Source of the DNA: Novosphingobium sp. ST904
GTDB lineage: Bacteria > Pseudomonadota > Alphaproteobacteria > Sphingomonadales > Sphingomonadaceae
Length of the DNA stretch: 64,000 nt
Direction: 5' to 3'
Assembly (NCBI RefSeq): GCF_001298105.1
Contig: NZ_LGJH01000166.1
Location: 124,001-188,000, forward strand
Shown here: positions 46,968 to 56,934 of the stretch, piece by piece
How the letters are laid out: every line of letters begins with the position of its first letter
Position numbering within the stretch: position 1 is the first letter of the stretch
Notes under the pieces: generated by a model
What the model was told of the DNA's origin: nothing
The model's input: only the letters and a program-made list of their open reading frames with translations
Database searches by the model: none
Made by a program: the position numbers and the translations under genes

Positions 46968-48232
46968 TTGTAGGTGGTCAACCCTTCCAGCGCGACAGGG
47001 CCGCGAGCGTGCAGGCGGCCGGTGGCGATCCCGATTTCCGCGCCAAGGCCGAATTCGCCGCCATCGGCGAACTGGCTGGAGGCGTTGACCATGACGATGG
47101 CGCTGTCGACTTCGGCAAGGAAGCGCTCGGCGGCGGCGGGGTCGGCAGCGACGATCGCATCGGTGTGGTGCGATGAATGGATGGCGATATGCTCCATCGC
47201 GGCATCGAGTCCGTCGACCACCGCAACCGAGAGCACGGCGTCGAGATATTCGGTGTCCCAATCCTCGTCGCTGGCGGGCAGAACGCGAGAGTCCAGAGCC
47301 TGCGCCCGTGCATCTCCGCGCAGTTCGCAACCGGCATCGGCCAGTGCCTTGACCACCTCGGCGGAGGCCGGGAACTGGGTGTCGAGCAGGAGAGTCTCCA
47401 TCGAACCGCAGATGCCGGTGCGGCGCAGCTTCGCGTTGACCGCGATTCCACGCGCCATTTCGGGATCGGCGGAAGCATGGACATAAGTGTGGCAGATGCC
47501 ATCGAGGTGCGCGAGCACAGGAACGCGCGCATCGGCCTGGACGCGCGCCACGAGGCTCTTGCCGCCGCGCGGCACGATCATGTCGATCAGCCCGGCAGCC
47601 GTCAGCATGGCGCCGACCACGGCGCGATCCTGCGACGGCACGAGCTGGACGGCAGCGGCGGGAACGCCCGCGTCTTCCAGCCCCGAAGTCATTGCCGCAA
47701 GGATCGCACGGTTGGAATGGAGCGCCTCGCTGCCGCCGCGAAGCAGTACCGCATTGCCGGAACGCAGGCAGAGCGCGGCGGCATCCGCGGTGACGTTGGG
47801 ACGGCTTTCGTAGATGATGCCGATCAGACCGATGGGGATGCGCACGCGCGAGAGCTTGAGGCCGTTGGGCCGCTCGCTTTCGGAAATCACTTCGCCCACG
47901 GGATCGGGCAGGCTCGCCACTTGTTCCACGGCATCGGCAATCCCGGCGAGGCGTGCTGGATCCAGTTTCAGCCGGTCGAGCATGGCGCCTGTCAGGCCCT
48001 TCGCCTCACCGGCTGCGACATCCCGCGCATTGGCGGCGAGGATTGCCGGTTCGGCGGCCCGCAGGGCATTGGCGGCGGCGCGCAGCGCCCCGGCTTTCTG
48101 CGCATCCGACAGCTGTGCAAGAACGCGCTGTGCGGCGCGGCCGGCGGCGGCGATACGGGCAACGAGGGCCTCGGGCGTTTCGTCGCCGTTCTCAGGCCGA
48201 ACGTCGTCGGCAAGGGTCGTCTGCAGGTTCAT
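46931..48232 (-). CDS. proA: glutamate-5-semialdehyde dehydrogenase (gamma-glutamyl phosphate reductase)
   Basis: A 433-residue ProA, the second enzyme of proline synthesis, which reduces gamma-glutamyl phosphate with NADPH. Recognised blocks are IPIGLIGIIYESRPNVTADA, SGNAVLLRGGSEALHSN, DMIVPRGGKSLVARVQ and the catalytic Cys in RRTGICGSMETLLLD. The end GEFGLGAEIGIATGRLHARG is also typical. ATG 48232 is used because homologues start just before the LxxTLADD-like segment; a 16-residue upstream extension is unsupported. No proB is adjacent upstream; a divergent M23 gene starts 290 bp away. Confidence 0.95.
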   Translation of the reverse strand: MNLQTTLADDVRPENGDETPEALVARIAAAGRAAQRVLAQLSDAQKAGALRAAANALRAAEPAILAANARDVAAGEAKGLTGAMLDRLKLDPARLAGIADAVEQVASLPDPVGEVISESERPNGLKLSRVRIPIGLIGIIYESRPNVTADAAALCLRSGNAVLLRGGSEALHSNRAILAAMTSGLEDAGVPAAAVQLVPSQDRAVVGAMLTAAGLIDMIVPRGGKSLVARVQADARVPVLAHLDGICHTYVHASADPEMARGIAVNAKLRRTGICGSMETLLLDTQFPASAEVVKALADAGCELRGDARAQALDSRVLPASDEDWDTEYLDAVLSVAVVDGLDAAMEHIAIHSSHHTDAIVAADPAAAERFLAEVDSAIVMVNASSQFADGGEFGLGAEIGIATGRLHARGPVALEGLTTYKWLVRGTGQERP

Positions 48233-48522
48233 GGCAAGGGGAACTAGCACGATGCGTCGACGAGTCACCGATCGGGGCAAGCTGAAAAAGAATGCGGCAA
48301 AAACGGGCGCAAGTGCTTTTCAAACCGACGTTTTTCGGCGAATCACCCTTTCATCGCGATGAACCGCTCGTCCTGTTCCTGAAACGGTTCCCTCGATTCA
48401 TCGCACATAGAATCCGCTTCAGCCGGATTCCGCAAGGGATTACGATCAGTCGATTCGCCTTAGTTCCCCGCTCCTGCTAGCCCGCCGCCGGGGCGAAAAG
48501 CCAGAATTTAAGCGGGGTCGTT

Positions 48523-49665
48523 TTGAAATTCACATCTGCCGGGGCGCTTCGCACGCGCTTCAGGGCGGCATTCCCGGATCGCGAACTCATCATGCGATCG
48601 CAGGGGCAGGTCCGCTTCATTCGCATCTCTTCCGGCATGCAGAAGGCCGCCGTCGGCGTTGCCGTCTCGCTGCTCGGTGCGTGGTGCGTTTCGATGGGCG
48701 CGGTCGCCTTCTCGCAGTTTTCGGCGACCAGCGAACATGCAGCCCTGGTAAACCGCGAAGCCAAGGTGGCCACCGCCGAAAGCCGCGTCCAGCAGTATCG
48801 TGACGATCTGAACGGCACCGTCGCCGATCTCGCACGCCGCCAGCAGTTCATCGAGAAGATGTTCGATGCCCATATCGGCGAACTGCCGGAAGACCGGCAG
48901 GCCGGCGAAACCGTGACCGACAGTTCGGCAGAGGCCGCCGAGACGGTGCGTAAAGTCAGCGCCGCGCTTCCCGAAGCAGGCAGGCTCGCCGGCATCGAGG
49001 CGGAACAGCTCGCCTTCGTCGAACGCCTGACCCGCTACGCAGACCGCCGCGCGACCGCTGCTTCGGATGCCATCCGCAAGCTTGGCCTGAATCCCCGCAC
49101 GATGATTGCCGGCGTCCGCTCCAAGGTTGCCGAAGGCGGCCCGCTCGAACGCCTCGCCACTTCGGCGAACGGCTCGCTCGATCCCCGCTTCCAGCGCCTC
49201 GGCCTCAGCCTTGCGCGCATGGATGCGCTGGAAAACGGCCTCGCCTCGATCCCGCAGGTCAGCCCGGCCCACGTCGCCTATGTGTCGTCGAGCTATGGCT
49301 ACCGTTCAGATCCCTTCACCGGCGGCGCCGCATTCCATGCCGGGCTCGATTTCCCCGGCCCGATGGGCTCCCCGATTTATGCAGCCGCCAAGGGCAAGGT
49401 CACCTTCGTGGGCCAGCGCCAGGGCTACGGCAACTGCATCGAAATCAGCCATGGGAATGGCCTGATGACCCGCTACGGCCACCTTTCCGGTTTCGGCGTT
49501 CGCGCCGGGCAGGAAGTGGAAGGCGGCGCACGTATCGCCGCAATGGGCAGCACCGGCCGTTCGACCGGCCCGCATCTTCACTTCGAAGTGCGCGTCAACG
49601 AGCGTCCGGTCAATCCACGCCCCTTCCTCGAGGCCGCCCGCAATGTTCAGCAAGAAGCCCGATAA
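48523..49665 (+). CDS. M23 family metallopeptidase (cell-wall hydrolase)
   Basis: A 380-residue envelope peptidase. A cytoplasmic N-terminal tail of about 40 residues is followed by one membrane segment (AAVGVAVSLLGAWCVSMGAV) and a coiled-coil stretch (REAKVATAESRVQQYRDDL). The C-terminal LytM domain has the zinc ligands: His and Asp in FHAGLDFPG, and HLHF in STGPHLHFEVRV. Such proteins cut or help cut peptidoglycan cross-links. The start is TTG at 48523 with MKFTSAGALRTRFRAAF; the first Met downstream is MRSQGQVRF. The bactofilin gene overlaps its end by 23 nt, a pairing linked to cell-shape control. Confidence 0.9.
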   Translation: MKFTSAGALRTRFRAAFPDRELIMRSQGQVRFIRISSGMQKAAVGVAVSLLGAWCVSMGAVAFSQFSATSEHAALVNREAKVATAESRVQQYRDDLNGTVADLARRQQFIEKMFDAHIGELPEDRQAGETVTDSSAEAAETVRKVSAALPEAGRLAGIEAEQLAFVERLTRYADRRATAASDAIRKLGLNPRTMIAGVRSKVAEGGPLERLATSANGSLDPRFQRLGLSLARMDALENGLASIPQVSPAHVAYVSSSYGYRSDPFTGGAAFHAGLDFPGPMGSPIYAAAKGKVTFVGQRQGYGNCIEISHGNGLMTRYGHLSGFGVRAGQEVEGGARIAAMGSTGRSTGPHLHFEVRVNERPVNPRPFLEAARNVQQEAR

Positions 49666-50089
49666 CATCATGGCCAAGACTTTCACCAGCACCCGCAACG
49701 GCTCGGCATCGGGCTTCTCGATGCTCGGGAACGACATCACCCTCACCGGCAATATCGAGGCTTCCGCCGACCTCCACGTCGACGGCCGCGTGATCGGCGA
49801 CATCTCCTGCAAAGCCCTCATCCAGGGCGAGGATAGCGAGATCGCCGGCGGCATCAGCGCCGAAACGGTCCGCATCGCCGGAACCGTGCGCGGAACCATC
49901 GCCGCCCGCGAAGTGGTGATCCTCAAAAGCGCGCAGATCATCGGCGATGTCGCCTATGATGCCCTGACCATCGAACAGGGCGCGCGGCTCGAAGGGCGCC
50001 TCAGCCCCAACGGCGGGCAGATGCCGCCTGCCATCGCGCAGCTGCCTAACCGGATCAGCGACGCGGAAGTGATCGTCGCGGCCGAGTAA
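49643..50089 (+). CDS. bactofilin family protein
   Basis: A 148-residue bactofilin (polymerising beta-helix cytoskeletal protein). The central repeats of about ten residues are seen in GNIEASADLHVDGRVIGDIS and ISAETVRIAGTVRGTIAARE, with Val, Ile and Gly at regular positions. Short disordered tails flank the core. Bactofilins bind the inner membrane and recruit peptidoglycan enzymes; an overlapping M23 gene makes that link likely here. ATG 49643 is preferred; the later Met at 49670 would remove the first eight residues (MFSKKPDN). Confidence 0.92.
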   Translation: MFSKKPDNIMAKTFTSTRNGSASGFSMLGNDITLTGNIEASADLHVDGRVIGDISCKALIQGEDSEIAGGISAETVRIAGTVRGTIAAREVVILKSAQIIGDVAYDALTIEQGARLEGRLSPNGGQMPPAIAQLPNRISDAEVIVAAE

Positions 50090-50115
50090 GTCCGCCGATC
50101 TCCGACACGATAACG

Positions 50116-50163
50116 AAAAAGGCGTGATCTGGCGGATAATCCGCGAGATCACGCCTTTTTTTA
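50116..50163. terminator. bidirectional terminator between bactofilin and suf operons
   Basis: A 15-bp near-perfect stem (AAAAAGGCGTGATCT / AGATCACGCCTTTTT) encloses an inner GCGGAT/ATCCGC hairpin. It ends in TTTTTTT on the plus strand and has the matching A-run on the other side, so it works for both convergent units. Confidence 0.93.
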
Positions 50164-50189
50164 TGCCTGCTCGAGCAAGCGGGAGCTAG

Positions 50190-50576
50190 TCAGACGGTAA
50201 AGCTTTCCCCGCAGCCGCACGAGCCCTTGGCATTCGGGTTCTCGAATACGAAGCCGGCGGTGAAGTCGTCTTCCTTCCAGTCCATTACGCTGCCGATCAG
50301 GTAGAGGACCGAGGCGCCGTCGATGTAGAAGATGCCGCCGGGAGTTTCGATCTTCTCGTCGAAGGGCTTTTCCTCGGCAACGTAGTCAACCGAATAGGCA
50401 AGGCCCGAGCAGCCCCGACGCGGCGTCGAAAGGCGTACGCCGATCGTCCCTTCGGGGGCATCGGCCATCAGCTTCGCGATCCGCGCCTCGGCATTGGGCG
50501 TGAGGATCACGGCGGCAGGGCGCTGCCGCACTGTCGCCACAGGCTTCACTGAACTGCTTTCGGTGGTTGTGGTCAT
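50190..50576 (-). CDS. sufA: A-type iron-sulfur carrier SufA
   Basis: A 128-residue HesB/IscA-family protein. The three conserved Cys are in STPRRGCSGLAYSVDY and KGSCGCGESFTV. A 25-residue N-terminal tail is variable. A-type proteins receive a cluster from the SufBCD scaffold and pass it to target enzymes. It is the last gene of the suf operon; ATG overlaps the GNAT stop in the pattern ATGA. The bidirectional terminator at 50116-50163 closes the operon. Confidence 0.92.
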   Translation of the reverse strand: MTTTTESSSVKPVATVRQRPAAVILTPNAEARIAKLMADAPEGTIGVRLSTPRRGCSGLAYSVDYVAEEKPFDEKIETPGGIFYIDGASVLYLIGSVMDWKEDDFTAGFVFENPNAKGSCGCGESFTV

Positions 50577-51073
50577 AGCTTCTTTTCCCAGAACAGCGCC
50601 GTGCCCGCCTGCGGGTCCAGTGCGTAATCGCCGTAGCCGAGCGAGGCATAGAGGCCCTTGGCCGTGCCATTGCCGCTCAACACTTCGAGCGTGATCTTGC
50701 AGGCGCCGCGCGCGCGGGCCTCTGCTTCTACCGCCAGCATCAAGGCCCGGCCCACACCCTTGCCGCGAACCTGCGGGCGCACGGCCATATCGTGGATATT
50801 CACCAGGGGCCGCGCGGCGAAAGTCGAAAAGCCAGTGATGCAGTTGGCGAGGCCTACGGCTTCCTCGCCAGCGAAGGCCAGCAGAGAGAAGGCGCCGCCA
50901 TGAGCGGCAAGGCCGGGGACCAGCCGTTCGCGGACCTCATCGGACAGCGCCTTGCCTCCCCCCATCGGATCGCGCGCATAGCTGTCGAGCAGCGCGACCA
51001 CGCGCGCGGCATCGGCCGCGTCGGCATAATCGGCAAGACGCACGGTCAAGGCAGGAGGGGCAAGCGTCGCCAT
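50573..51073 (-). CDS. GNAT N-acetyltransferase inside the suf operon
   Basis: A 166-residue GNAT enzyme. The acetyl-CoA P-loop is NIHDMAVRPQVRGKGVGRAL, followed by ACKITLEVLSGNGTAKGLYA and the final GYGDYALDP. Its start overlaps the sufT stop (TGATG) and its stop overlaps the sufA start (ATGA), so it is translated together with both. Its substrate is unknown. A role in Fe-S assembly is suggested only by this tight packing; an unrelated passenger is possible. Confidence 0.85.
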   Translation of the reverse strand: MATLAPPALTVRLADYADAADAARVVALLDSYARDPMGGGKALSDEVRERLVPGLAAHGGAFSLLAFAGEEAVGLANCITGFSTFAARPLVNIHDMAVRPQVRGKGVGRALMLAVEAEARARGACKITLEVLSGNGTAKGLYASLGYGDYALDPQAGTALFWEKKL

Positions 51074-51546
51074 CAGAGCATGCCGAGTTCGAGCTTTGCC
51101 TCGTCGGACATCTTGGCCATGTCCCACGGCGGATCCCAGACGAGATTGACCTCGGCGTCACGCACGCCGGGCACCGCCGCGACGCGCATCTCGACTTCGC
51201 CGGGCATCGATTCCGCCACCGGACAGTGCGGCGTGGTCAGCGTCATCGTGACCGCGACCGAAGCCTCGGGCGAGACTTCGACGCCGTAGATCAGGCCGAG
51301 GTCGTAGATATTCACCGGGATTTCCGGGTCGAAGATTTCCTTCAGGGCATCGATCACGCCGTCGTAGATCGAGCCGCCGGGCTGGCCGGGGTCGATACCC
51401 TGCGGCTTTTCGGCAAGGAAACCGTCCAGATAGTCGCGCCTGCGCTCGACAGGCGCATCGTCCACCCGCGCACGCGGCGCAGGGGCCACCGAATCGACTT
51501 CCTCGACGGTGAAGGTGGGGCCAGAGACGGGAGTGTCGTCGTTCAT
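51073..51546 (-). CDS. sufT: SufT-like DUF59 / MIP18-family Fe-S assembly protein
   Basis: A 157-residue protein. After an acidic, Pro-rich N-terminal tail of about 55 residues, the DUF59 domain shows YDGVIDALKEIFDPEIPVNI, YDLGLIYGVEV and the conserved Cys region TMTLTTPHCPVAESMPGEVE, ending in NLVWDPPWDMAKMSDEAK. SufT-type proteins help mature Fe-S enzymes. Start and stop overlap the neighbouring suf genes by four and one bases. Confidence 0.9.
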   Translation of the reverse strand: MNDDTPVSGPTFTVEEVDSVAPAPRARVDDAPVERRRDYLDGFLAEKPQGIDPGQPGGSIYDGVIDALKEIFDPEIPVNIYDLGLIYGVEVSPEASVAVTMTLTTPHCPVAESMPGEVEMRVAAVPGVRDAEVNLVWDPPWDMAKMSDEAKLELGML

Positions 51547-52742
51547 CCGAAAATTCTCCTCGTGCGCTCGATTCCTTTGAGGAGCGCCTCGATATCGCTG
51601 TCGTCGCTATAGAGCCCGAAGCTTGCGCGGGCGGTGGCGGGGACGCCGAGCTGATCCATCAGCGGCTGCGCGCAGTGGTGGCCCGCCCGAATTGCTACGT
51701 TCTCTTCGTCCAATATGGTGCCGAGATCGTGTGGATGCACCCCGTCGAGCGCGAAACTGACGATTCCCACGGAATCGGCCGGACCGAACAGGGTCACGTC
51801 GTTGCGCTTGCCCAGTTCCTCGCGCAGCTTGCCGGCAAGGTGGCGCTCGTGTGCCTCGGCACGGTCGAGCCCGTAAGCCTGGAGCCAGTCGATGGCGGCC
51901 GCCAGTCCGATGGCCTCTACGATCATCGGCGTGCCGGCCTCGAATCGCTGCGGGGCAGGAGCATAAGTGGTCTTCTCGAAGGTGACGCGGTCGATCATCG
52001 CGCCGCCGCCCTGCCAGGGCGGCATCGAATCGAGGATTTCCTTGCGAGCCCACAGCGCTCCGATCCCGGTCGGGCCGTAGAGCTTGTGTGCGGAAAACAC
52101 ATAGAAGTCCGCCTGCATGGCCTTCATGTCGAGCGCGATGCGGGGAGCGGCCTGGCAGCCGTCCACCAGCAACTTCGCGCCGACCGCATGCGCCAGTCTG
52201 GCGGCCTCGGCCACATCCAGCACCGAACCGAGCACGTTGGAGACATGCGCGAAGGCAACCAGCTTATGGGCCGGGGTGAGAATGCGCGCGGCGGCTTCGA
52301 GATCGATCCGGCCATCGGCGGTCAAGGGGCAGACGTCGATCTCGACGCCGGTACGATCGCGCAGCATCTGCCACGGGACGATGTTCGAATGGTGCTCCAA
52401 CGTGGAAAGCAGGATGCGATCGCCGGCCTTGAGGTTCGCCGATCCCCATGTCTGGGCGACGAGGTTGATCGCCTCGGTCGCGCCGCGCGTGAAGACGATC
52501 TCATCCTCGTGCCCGCCCAGGAACGCGGCGACCTTTCGGCGTGCCGCCTCGAAAGCCAGCGTCATCTCCGCCGAACGGGCATAGACTCCGCGGTGGACGG
52601 TCGCATAGTCGCGGCCCAGCGCATTCACGGTGGCGTCGATCACCGCCTGCGGCTTCTGTGCGGTCGCCGCAGTGTCGAGATAGTGCCAGTCTCCGGCAAG
52701 ACCCGGGAACTGGTCCTTGAGGACGAGCACGTCAGCGGTCAC
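51543..52742 (-). CDS. sufS: cysteine desulfurase SufS
   Basis: A 399-residue PLP enzyme that releases sulfur from cysteine as a persulfide. It has the class V start YLDTAATAQKPQAVID, the PLP Lys in YVFSAHKLYGPTGIG, and the active Cys in AIRAGHHCAQPLMDQLG. The segment FTRGATEAINLVAQTWG is also typical of SufS. The usual sulfur acceptor gene (sufE or sufU) is absent from this operon and must be located elsewhere. ATGA overlaps join it to sufD and sufT. Confidence 0.95.
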   Translation of the reverse strand: MTADVLVLKDQFPGLAGDWHYLDTAATAQKPQAVIDATVNALGRDYATVHRGVYARSAEMTLAFEAARRKVAAFLGGHEDEIVFTRGATEAINLVAQTWGSANLKAGDRILLSTLEHHSNIVPWQMLRDRTGVEIDVCPLTADGRIDLEAAARILTPAHKLVAFAHVSNVLGSVLDVAEAARLAHAVGAKLLVDGCQAAPRIALDMKAMQADFYVFSAHKLYGPTGIGALWARKEILDSMPPWQGGGAMIDRVTFEKTTYAPAPQRFEAGTPMIVEAIGLAAAIDWLQAYGLDRAEAHERHLAGKLREELGKRNDVTLFGPADSVGIVSFALDGVHPHDLGTILDEENVAIRAGHHCAQPLMDQLGVPATARASFGLYSDDSDIEALLKGIERTRRIFG

Positions 52743-53476
52743 AGGATCTGCTCCAGACGGGCGATGGCGGCTTCGCTCAGTTCCGCCTCGCCGGGCGCAC
52801 CGGTGAAGGCCTCGGCAATGAAGGCCTGGAGCATCAGGCGCTTGGCTTCGGGCGGAGTGAGGCCGCGGCTCATCAGGTAGAACAGGCCGTTGGCGTCGAG
52901 TTCGCCGACCGCGCAGCCATGTGCCGCCTTGACGTCGTCGGCGTAGATTTCGAGTTCCGGTCGGGCATTGGCGGTAGCCGTGCGGTCCAGCAGCATGGCG
53001 CGCACGGATTGTTCGGCATCAGTGCCGTCTGCCCCGCGTTCGACGGCGATACGGCCGAGATAGGTGCCGACCGAATGACCTGCGAGCGCAGTGCGCACGA
53101 TCTGGCTGGATGTTGCGTTCAGCCCTGCGTGAGTGACTTCGGTGACGAGCTCCAGCGTCTCGTTGCCGGTGGCGAGCTGCGCCGCGCCCAGCGTGAAGTC
53201 CGCACCTTCGGCCAGCCGCACATCTACGGCGATCCGGCCGTAAACGGGACCCGCCGAAAGCACGCGAAGGTCGAATTTCGCGCCTTTGCCCAGCGTGATG
53301 ACGAGGTGGCGGGCCACCGCTGCTGCGCCGTCCTCGACGATCTGGAGCGAATCTTCGGCATCGTCGGCCACGACGATGTTCTCGCGCGCGATCGGCCAGA
53401 CATCGGCCAGTGCCGCGATGTCGGAATAGCGGAAGTCTTCGCTCTTCCGCGTGGGGAGAGGCGCCAGTTCGCTCAT
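52739..53476 (-). CDS. sufD: Fe-S assembly scaffold subunit SufD
   Basis: A 245-residue SufD, shorter than the roughly 420 residues of enteric SufD but normal for the compact alphaproteobacterial type. It lacks the large N-terminal domain. The beta-helix core is seen in LVTEVTHAGLNATSSQIVRT and SVRAMLLDRTATANARPELE. The conserved His and end helix region follow in IYADDVKAAHGCAVGELDAN and MSRGLTPPEAKRLMLQAFIA. It forms SufBC2D with SufB and SufC. Start and stop overlap the flanking genes by four bases. Confidence 0.93.
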   Translation of the reverse strand: MSELAPLPTRKSEDFRYSDIAALADVWPIARENIVVADDAEDSLQIVEDGAAAVARHLVITLGKGAKFDLRVLSAGPVYGRIAVDVRLAEGADFTLGAAQLATGNETLELVTEVTHAGLNATSSQIVRTALAGHSVGTYLGRIAVERGADGTDAEQSVRAMLLDRTATANARPELEIYADDVKAAHGCAVGELDANGLFYLMSRGLTPPEAKRLMLQAFIAEAFTGAPGEAELSEAAIARLEQIL

Positions 53477-54234
53477 GCCGCCGTCTCTTGGACCACCGCC
53501 TCGTAGCCCTCTTCCTCAAGCCGCAGCGCAAGGTCGGGGCCCCCGGTCTTGACGATCCGGCCGGCTGCAAGGACGTGGACGAAGTCCGGCTTCACATAGT
53601 CGAGCAGGCGCTGGTAGTGCGTGATCAGCAGCACGGCCTTGTCGGGCGCGCGCATGATCGAATTGATGCCCTCGCCGCAGATGCGCAGCGCGTCGATGTC
53701 GAGGCCGGAGTCGGTCTCGTCCAGGATCGCCAGCTTGGGATCGAGGATGCCCATCTGCACCATCTCGGCGCGCTTCTTCTCGCCGCCGGAAAAGCCGACG
53801 TTCACCGGGCGCTTCAGCATGTCCATGTCCATGCGCAGCAGGCCCGCCTTCTCTCGTGCGAGCTTCAGGAACTCGCCGCCCGAAAGCGGGGTCTCGTCCC
53901 GGCCCTTGCGCTGGGCATTGGCCGCCTCGCGCAGGAACTGGACGAAGGAGACGCCGGGAATCTCGACCGGATACTGGAAGCCCAGGAACAGGCCGGCAGC
54001 GGCGCGCTCGTGCGGTTCCAGTTCCAGCAGGTCCTGGCCCAGGAAATCGACCGAACCGCCGGTCACTTCATAGCCGGGGCGACCGCCCAGGGTGTAGCCC
54101 AGCGTCGACTTGCCCGCGCCGTTGGGCCCCATGATCGCGTGAATCTCGCCGGGGTTGATCGTCAGCGAGAGACCCTTGAGGATCGGCTTGTCGGCGACAT
54201 TGGCCTGGAGATTTTCGATCTTGAGCATGGTCAT
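53473..54234 (-). CDS. sufC: Fe-S assembly ATPase SufC
   Basis: A 253-residue ABC-type ATPase. Walker A is MGPNGAGKSTLGYTLGG, the Q-loop follows at FLGFQYPVEIPG, the signature is VGFSGGEKKRAEM, and Walker B is LAILDETDSGLDIDAL with the H-loop at LLITHYQRLL. SufC drives conformational change in the SufBC2D scaffold; it has no membrane partner. The start overlaps the DUF559 gene end (ATGA) and the stop overlaps sufD. Confidence 0.97.
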   Translation of the reverse strand: MTMLKIENLQANVADKPILKGLSLTINPGEIHAIMGPNGAGKSTLGYTLGGRPGYEVTGGSVDFLGQDLLELEPHERAAAGLFLGFQYPVEIPGVSFVQFLREAANAQRKGRDETPLSGGEFLKLAREKAGLLRMDMDMLKRPVNVGFSGGEKKRAEMVQMGILDPKLAILDETDSGLDIDALRICGEGINSIMRAPDKAVLLITHYQRLLDYVKPDFVHVLAAGRIVKTGGPDLALRLEEEGYEAVVQETAA

Positions 54235-54725
54235 CCTTCGGCGCCCTCGTCAAAACGGGGGGAAGCGGTGGTGCCGGCCTTCCTGCGGGCCGAGCGCTTG
54301 TCGAAGGGCACGTTGAGTTCGGTATTGATCTCACGCACCACGGTATCGACGTTGCCGAGCACTTCCTCTTCGGAGAAGCGCAGCACGCGAATGCCGACTT
54401 CGGTAAGCTTGCGGTCCTGCAACTCGTTGACGTCCGGGTTGGAATCCTCGGCGCTCAACTGGATCACGATCCAGCGCGAGGGGCAGGCGAAATCGACGAT
54501 GGCCGAGCCGACCACCGACTGGCGAATGAACTTCACGCCGCCCAGCTTCGAGCCCGAAAGCTCTGCCCACAGCGCCTTCTGCGCTTCGCTGGGGTTGCGG
54601 CGCTGGTCCTTGGCGCGTTCCTTCAGCGTTTCGAGGCGGGCGCCGGTAACGTTGAAGCTGGCCTTGGCGTCTGCTTTCGGCGTGGCGGCCGTGCTGATGC
54701 CCAGAGTCTTGCGGGCGGTGGTCAT
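54231..54725 (-). CDS. DUF559 protein with degenerate nuclease site, within the suf operon
   Basis: A 164-residue protein. Residues 40-130 match the DUF559 (Vsr/MutH-like PD-(D/E)XK) pattern: NPSEAQKALWAELSGSKLGG, FIRQSVVGSAIVDFACPSRW, then GIRVLRFSEEEVLGNVDTVV. In typical DUF559 proteins the strand after the first Asp reads VIELDGGQH; here it is VIQLSAEDS, so the Glu and the following Asp are lost. Catalysis is therefore doubtful. The gene is 52 bp after sufB and overlaps sufC by four bases, so it is co-expressed with the scaffold genes. A structural or regulatory role in Fe-S assembly is an inference. Confidence 0.82.
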   Translation of the reverse strand: MTTARKTLGISTAATPKADAKASFNVTGARLETLKERAKDQRRNPSEAQKALWAELSGSKLGGVKFIRQSVVGSAIVDFACPSRWIVIQLSAEDSNPDVNELQDRKLTEVGIRVLRFSEEEVLGNVDTVVREINTELNVPFDKRSARRKAGTTASPRFDEGAEG

Positions 54726-54777
54726 GGGAGAGTTCCTTCGAAATTCTTGCGAGAGAGGGATGCGCCGCGGTCGAAAA

Positions 54778-56315
<1,538 letters not shown>

Positions 56316-56753
56316 TTACACTTCCTCGACGAGCTGGGTCAGGACCACTTGCGCCAATGCACCGCGCAATGCCGCATTTACCTGCGGCCAGTGCGGGCGC
56401 ACGCTGCAGCCGCTTTCCAGCGTACATTCGTGCTTGCCTTGTTCGAGACAGGCGGTGAGCGCGATGGGCCCTTCTACTGCCTCGACGATATCCGCAATCG
56501 AAATCGTCCCGGGTGCGCGGGCGAGCTTCAGCCCGCCGCCCACGCCGCGGGTCGATTGCAGCAATCCTGCGGCAGTCAGTTTGCTCACCAGCTTCTGCAC
56601 CGTCGGAGCGGGCAGGCCGGTGTCTTCCGCAAGCTGCGCGGCCGAGATGCGGCTCATCCGCGAATCTTCCGGGTGATGCGCGCAGGCGCCCGAATGCCGA
56701 GTCGCGGCGGACATGATGACGACAGCGTAATCGGCCATGCTGGACAGGCGCAT
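56316..56753 (-). CDS. Rrf2-family Fe-S regulator (IscR-like)
   Basis: A 145-residue repressor. The winged HTH lies in RISAAQLAEDTGLPAPTVQK and LTAAGLLQSTRGVGGGLKLA. Three Cys, in LTACLEQGKHECTLESGCSV, are in the positions where IscR binds a [2Fe-2S] cluster. It is the first gene of the operon, its stop is immediately followed by the sufB ATG, and it presumably represses its own operon when clusters are plentiful. ATG 56753 gives MRLSSMADYAVVIMS, the usual Rrf2 start. Confidence 0.92.
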   Translation of the reverse strand: MRLSSMADYAVVIMSAATRHSGACAHHPEDSRMSRISAAQLAEDTGLPAPTVQKLVSKLTAAGLLQSTRGVGGGLKLARAPGTISIADIVEAVEGPIALTACLEQGKHECTLESGCSVRPHWPQVNAALRGALAQVVLTQLVEEV

Positions 56754-56934
56754 ATATGGCGGCTTTCGGGACTCAGCGGTTAAAGTGGATCAATTCTTTC
56801 CGATTTGCCACCTAGTGCAGGACCCCTCCCGTTTCAATGGAGTTTCGCACAGGTTTTGTGCGACAAAATCGCCCGCGCTGTTGCAAATCCTTCGCTTTTG
56901 GACAGAATCCGCTGCGACGAAGGGGAATACCGAG

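Noticed and set aside
46968..47330. N-terminal extension of NadD
   Set aside because: The added 121 residues are the shadow of proA on the same strand in another frame, rich in Arg, and not part of the family.
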